DNA of 33,228 nucleotides, taken from NCBI RefSeq assembly GCF_003693445.1, contig NZ_RFAR01000103.1, forward strand, positions 1 through 33,228, written 5' to 3'. Shown here one piece after another: positions 31,817-33,228 of the stretch. Each line of letters opens with the position of its first letter. Positions within the stretch are counted from its first letter, which is position 1. Under the pieces are notes generated by a model, which worked only from the letters and a program-made list of their open reading frames with translations, searched no databases and was not told the DNA's origin. Both the position numbers and the translations under genes were made by a program. Origin of the DNA: Aquitalea palustris (GTDB lineage: Bacteria > Pseudomonadota > Gammaproteobacteria > Burkholderiales > Chromobacteriaceae).

Positions 31817-32974
31817 ATGCAGCAATCCACTTTCAAACTGAGCCTGGCCGCCTGTGCCGTACTCACCACCCTGAGCGTCCATGCCGAAGACAGCAGTGTC
31901 ACCGTGTATGGCGTCATCAGCGCCTCGCTGGAGTCGGTAGGCGCGTCCGGCGGCAGCGGCGGCAGCAAAACCACCACTACCCGCGTCACTGACAACAACT
32001 CCCGCATCGGCTTTCGTGGTAATGAAGACCTGGGCAATGGCCTGAAAGCGATCTGGCAGGTGGAATCCAGCCTGCGCAACTTCGAACAGGGCGGCACGAC
32101 CGACTGGGGCCAGAGCGCCACCCTGGCCACCCGCAACAGTTTTGTCGGCCTGGCCAGCGAGCAGTATGGCCGCCTGATTGCCGGTTATAACGATACCGTC
32201 TACAAATCGCTGGTGGGCAGTACCGCCGACTTCGGCATCGACGTCATGGCCGGCACCATTGCCGATAGCTGGGGCACCGGACCGGGTTTCTACCAGCTGT
32301 TCAGCCGTGGCGAAACCCGCCTGAAAAACTCGGTGCATTATGTATCACCCACTCTGTCCGGCTGGCAGGGCGGCGTATCCTACGGCGTGGATGAAACCGA
32401 GACCAACAACACCAACCGCAGCCGCCTGAGCCTGGCGGTGAAATATGGCGATGGTCCGTTCAAGGCCGGTTTCGGCTGGGATCGCCAGTTTGATACCGCC
32501 GGCTACGAGCAAAGCAACGCCGGTACTGCCGCCAGTGGCAAGCATGTCGACTTCGCCAAGCTGCTGGCACAATGGACTTTCAGCAGCACGGGTACACTGG
32601 TGGGTGCCGGGGTGGAACGTGGCAGCTATGAATCCGCCACCGGCGGCCAAACCCAGACCCAGACTGGCTGGACAGTAGGCATCAGCCAGCCGCTGAGCGA
32701 ACGCCTGGCGCTGAAAGCCTCGTACAGCAAGCTGGGCAGCCTGAACAATGCCAGCAATGCCGACGACTACAAGGCCACACAGTGGGTATTGGGCGCCGCC
32801 TATGCCGCCACCAAGCGCACCAGCTTTTACACCTATGCCACCCGCCTGAGCAATGGCGCACTGCAAAACGCCAACTTCGGTTTCAGCCCGCTCACCACCA
32901 GCAGCAGCGCGGTGGACATTGGCAAAGGCAATACCCTGCACACCGTTGGCGTGGGCATGTCCACCGCCTTCTGA
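31817..32974 (+). CDS. Gram-negative general porin
   Basis: A 385-residue outer-membrane trimeric porin of the betaproteobacterial OmpC/PorA-like family. A signal peptide of about 22 residues ends at SVHAED. Then come VTVYGVISASLES, SRIGFRGNEDLGNGLKAIWQVESS and NSFVGLASEQYGRLIAGY, the family's first strands and constriction loop region. The protein ends in Phe (VGVGMSTAF), the signal for outer-membrane insertion. Alternating strands give the expected 16-stranded barrel. GAGGAG lies 5 nt before the ATG at 31817; an in-frame ATG at 31790 precedes it and would spoil the signal peptide. A terminator follows. No linked substrate-specific genes lie beside it. Confidence 0.92.
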   Translation: MQQSTFKLSLAACAVLTTLSVHAEDSSVTVYGVISASLESVGASGGSGGSKTTTTRVTDNNSRIGFRGNEDLGNGLKAIWQVESSLRNFEQGGTTDWGQSATLATRNSFVGLASEQYGRLIAGYNDTVYKSLVGSTADFGIDVMAGTIADSWGTGPGFYQLFSRGETRLKNSVHYVSPTLSGWQGGVSYGVDETETNNTNRSRLSLAVKYGDGPFKAGFGWDRQFDTAGYEQSNAGTAASGKHVDFAKLLAQWTFSSTGTLVGAGVERGSYESATGGQTQTQTGWTVGISQPLSERLALKASYSKLGSLNNASNADDYKATQWVLGAAYAATKRTSFYTYATRLSNGALQNANFGFSPLTTSSSAVDIGKGNTLHTVGVGMSTAF

Positions 32975-32980
32975 CCGGTG

Positions 32981-33005
32981 TGGCTGCCAACCCTGCTGGC
33001 AGCCA
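32981..33005. repeat. Hairpin after the porin
   Basis: TGGCTGCCA and TGGCAGCCA pair around a 7-nt loop just after the stop. No T-run follows; it sits ahead of the main terminator. Confidence 0.5.
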
Positions 33006-33014
33006 ATACTCGAC

Positions 33015-33041
33015 AACGGCTGGCTCCTGCCAGCCGTTTTT
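33015..33041 (+). terminator. Terminator of the porin gene
   Basis: AACGGCTGGC and GCCAGCCGTT pair around TCCT, and the stem runs into a five-T run. Confidence 0.88.
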
Positions 33042-33131
33042 CTTGCCCATGGCGGACAAGGGCCAGCCAGGCTGCGGCCATCAACACGCGGGGCACAAAG
33101 CTGCCCTGCCCCTTCACCGCACGGCTTCCCA

Positions 33132-33157
33132 TAAAAAATGCCACCCCGCAGGGTGGC
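33132..33157 (-). terminator. Terminator of the gene at the right edge
   Basis: GCCACCC and GGGTGGC pair around a 4-nt loop (33147-33150). On the minus strand A then six T follow. It lies about 34 bp beyond the stop at 33191 and faces the porin terminator. Confidence 0.8.
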
Positions 33158-33190
33158 CAACACAGAGAGTGACGTTTACGACAGCAAACG

Positions 33191-33228
33191 TCAGTCGATA
33201 TAACGCAGGCCGGCCTTGGCCAGCGGCT
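33191..33228 (-). CDS. C-terminal end of a gene cut by the window edge
   Basis: The minus-strand frame reads PLAKAGLRYID then TGA, followed by a small hairpin and a good terminator, so a gene very probably enters from the right. Eleven residues are too few to name it. Confidence 0.5.
   Translation of the reverse strand, partial: PLAKAGLRYID

Noticed and set aside
1-33228. Search for tRNA, rRNA, CRISPR repeats, insertion sequences, integrase genes and phage attachment sites
   Set aside because: Nothing was seen: no cloverleaf sequences, no regularly spaced repeats, no transposase motifs, and no abrupt change in base composition beyond the AT-richer gap at 20105-20595.

Overview
The window is GC-rich, densely packed bacterial DNA. 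The gene set (malonate decarboxylase with MadLM, BMP-type nucleoside ABC transporter, 4-hydroxyproline catabolism, an OmpC-like porin ending in Phe, RlmJ, TruC) points to a Gram-negative betaproteobacterium. My best guess, from gene content only, is Neisseriales/Chromobacteriaceae. I see no rRNA, tRNA, CRISPR array, insertion sequence or phage gene.

Layout. (1) 2-4477, + strand: the 3' part of a malonate decarboxylase operon, mdcD (cut by the window edge), mdcE, madL, madM, then, after a hairpin terminator, mdcG and mdcH. (2) 4484-8432: a three-gene minus-strand operon (SDR, aminoglycoside-phosphotransferase-fold kinase, class III PLP enzyme of the phospho-lyase type) divergent from a GntR/FCD regulator. 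A 14-bp perfect palindrome lies on the operon's -10 box. This looks like an amino-alcohol catabolic cassette (kinase plus phospho-lyase) of unknown substrate. (3) 8430-14395: the most unusual block. An AEC-family carrier and a divergent three-gene set (2Fe-2S/2x[4Fe-4S] protein, fumarate-reductase-like flavoprotein, NuoF-like NADH-binding protein) are each preceded by a sigma-54 promoter. A small two-helix membrane protein nearby has a third one. Copies of one near-palindromic 16-bp element resembling a DctD-type enhancer site lie about 100 bp upstream of each. YbaK follows the three-gene set. (4) 14470-20104, minus strand: a membrane-anchored SWIM-like protein, then a four-gene BMP/nucleoside ABC transporter. 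(5) 20596-22241: truC and rlmJ. (6) 22389-29532: a trans-4-hydroxy-L-proline pathway (epimerase, D-hydroxyproline dehydrogenase, deaminase, alpha-ketoglutarate semialdehyde dehydrogenase) with an orphan binding protein and a divergent PAS-AraC regulator. (7) 29684-33228: a secreted tannase/feruloyl-esterase family protein, a general porin, and the last codons of a minus-strand gene at the edge.

How the parts fit: most of the window handles uptake and breakdown of small carboxylates and amino-acid derivatives (malonate to acetate plus CO2, hydroxyproline to 2-oxoglutarate, probable amino-alcohol breakdown, nucleoside uptake). The sigma-54 module appears to be a co-regulated carrier plus soluble NADH-dependent reductase for an unsaturated (di)carboxylate, most likely fumarate or an analogue. 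That inference rests on conserved active-site motifs, absence of membrane anchors, and the shared promoter and enhancer architecture. It is the best candidate here for an undescribed system.
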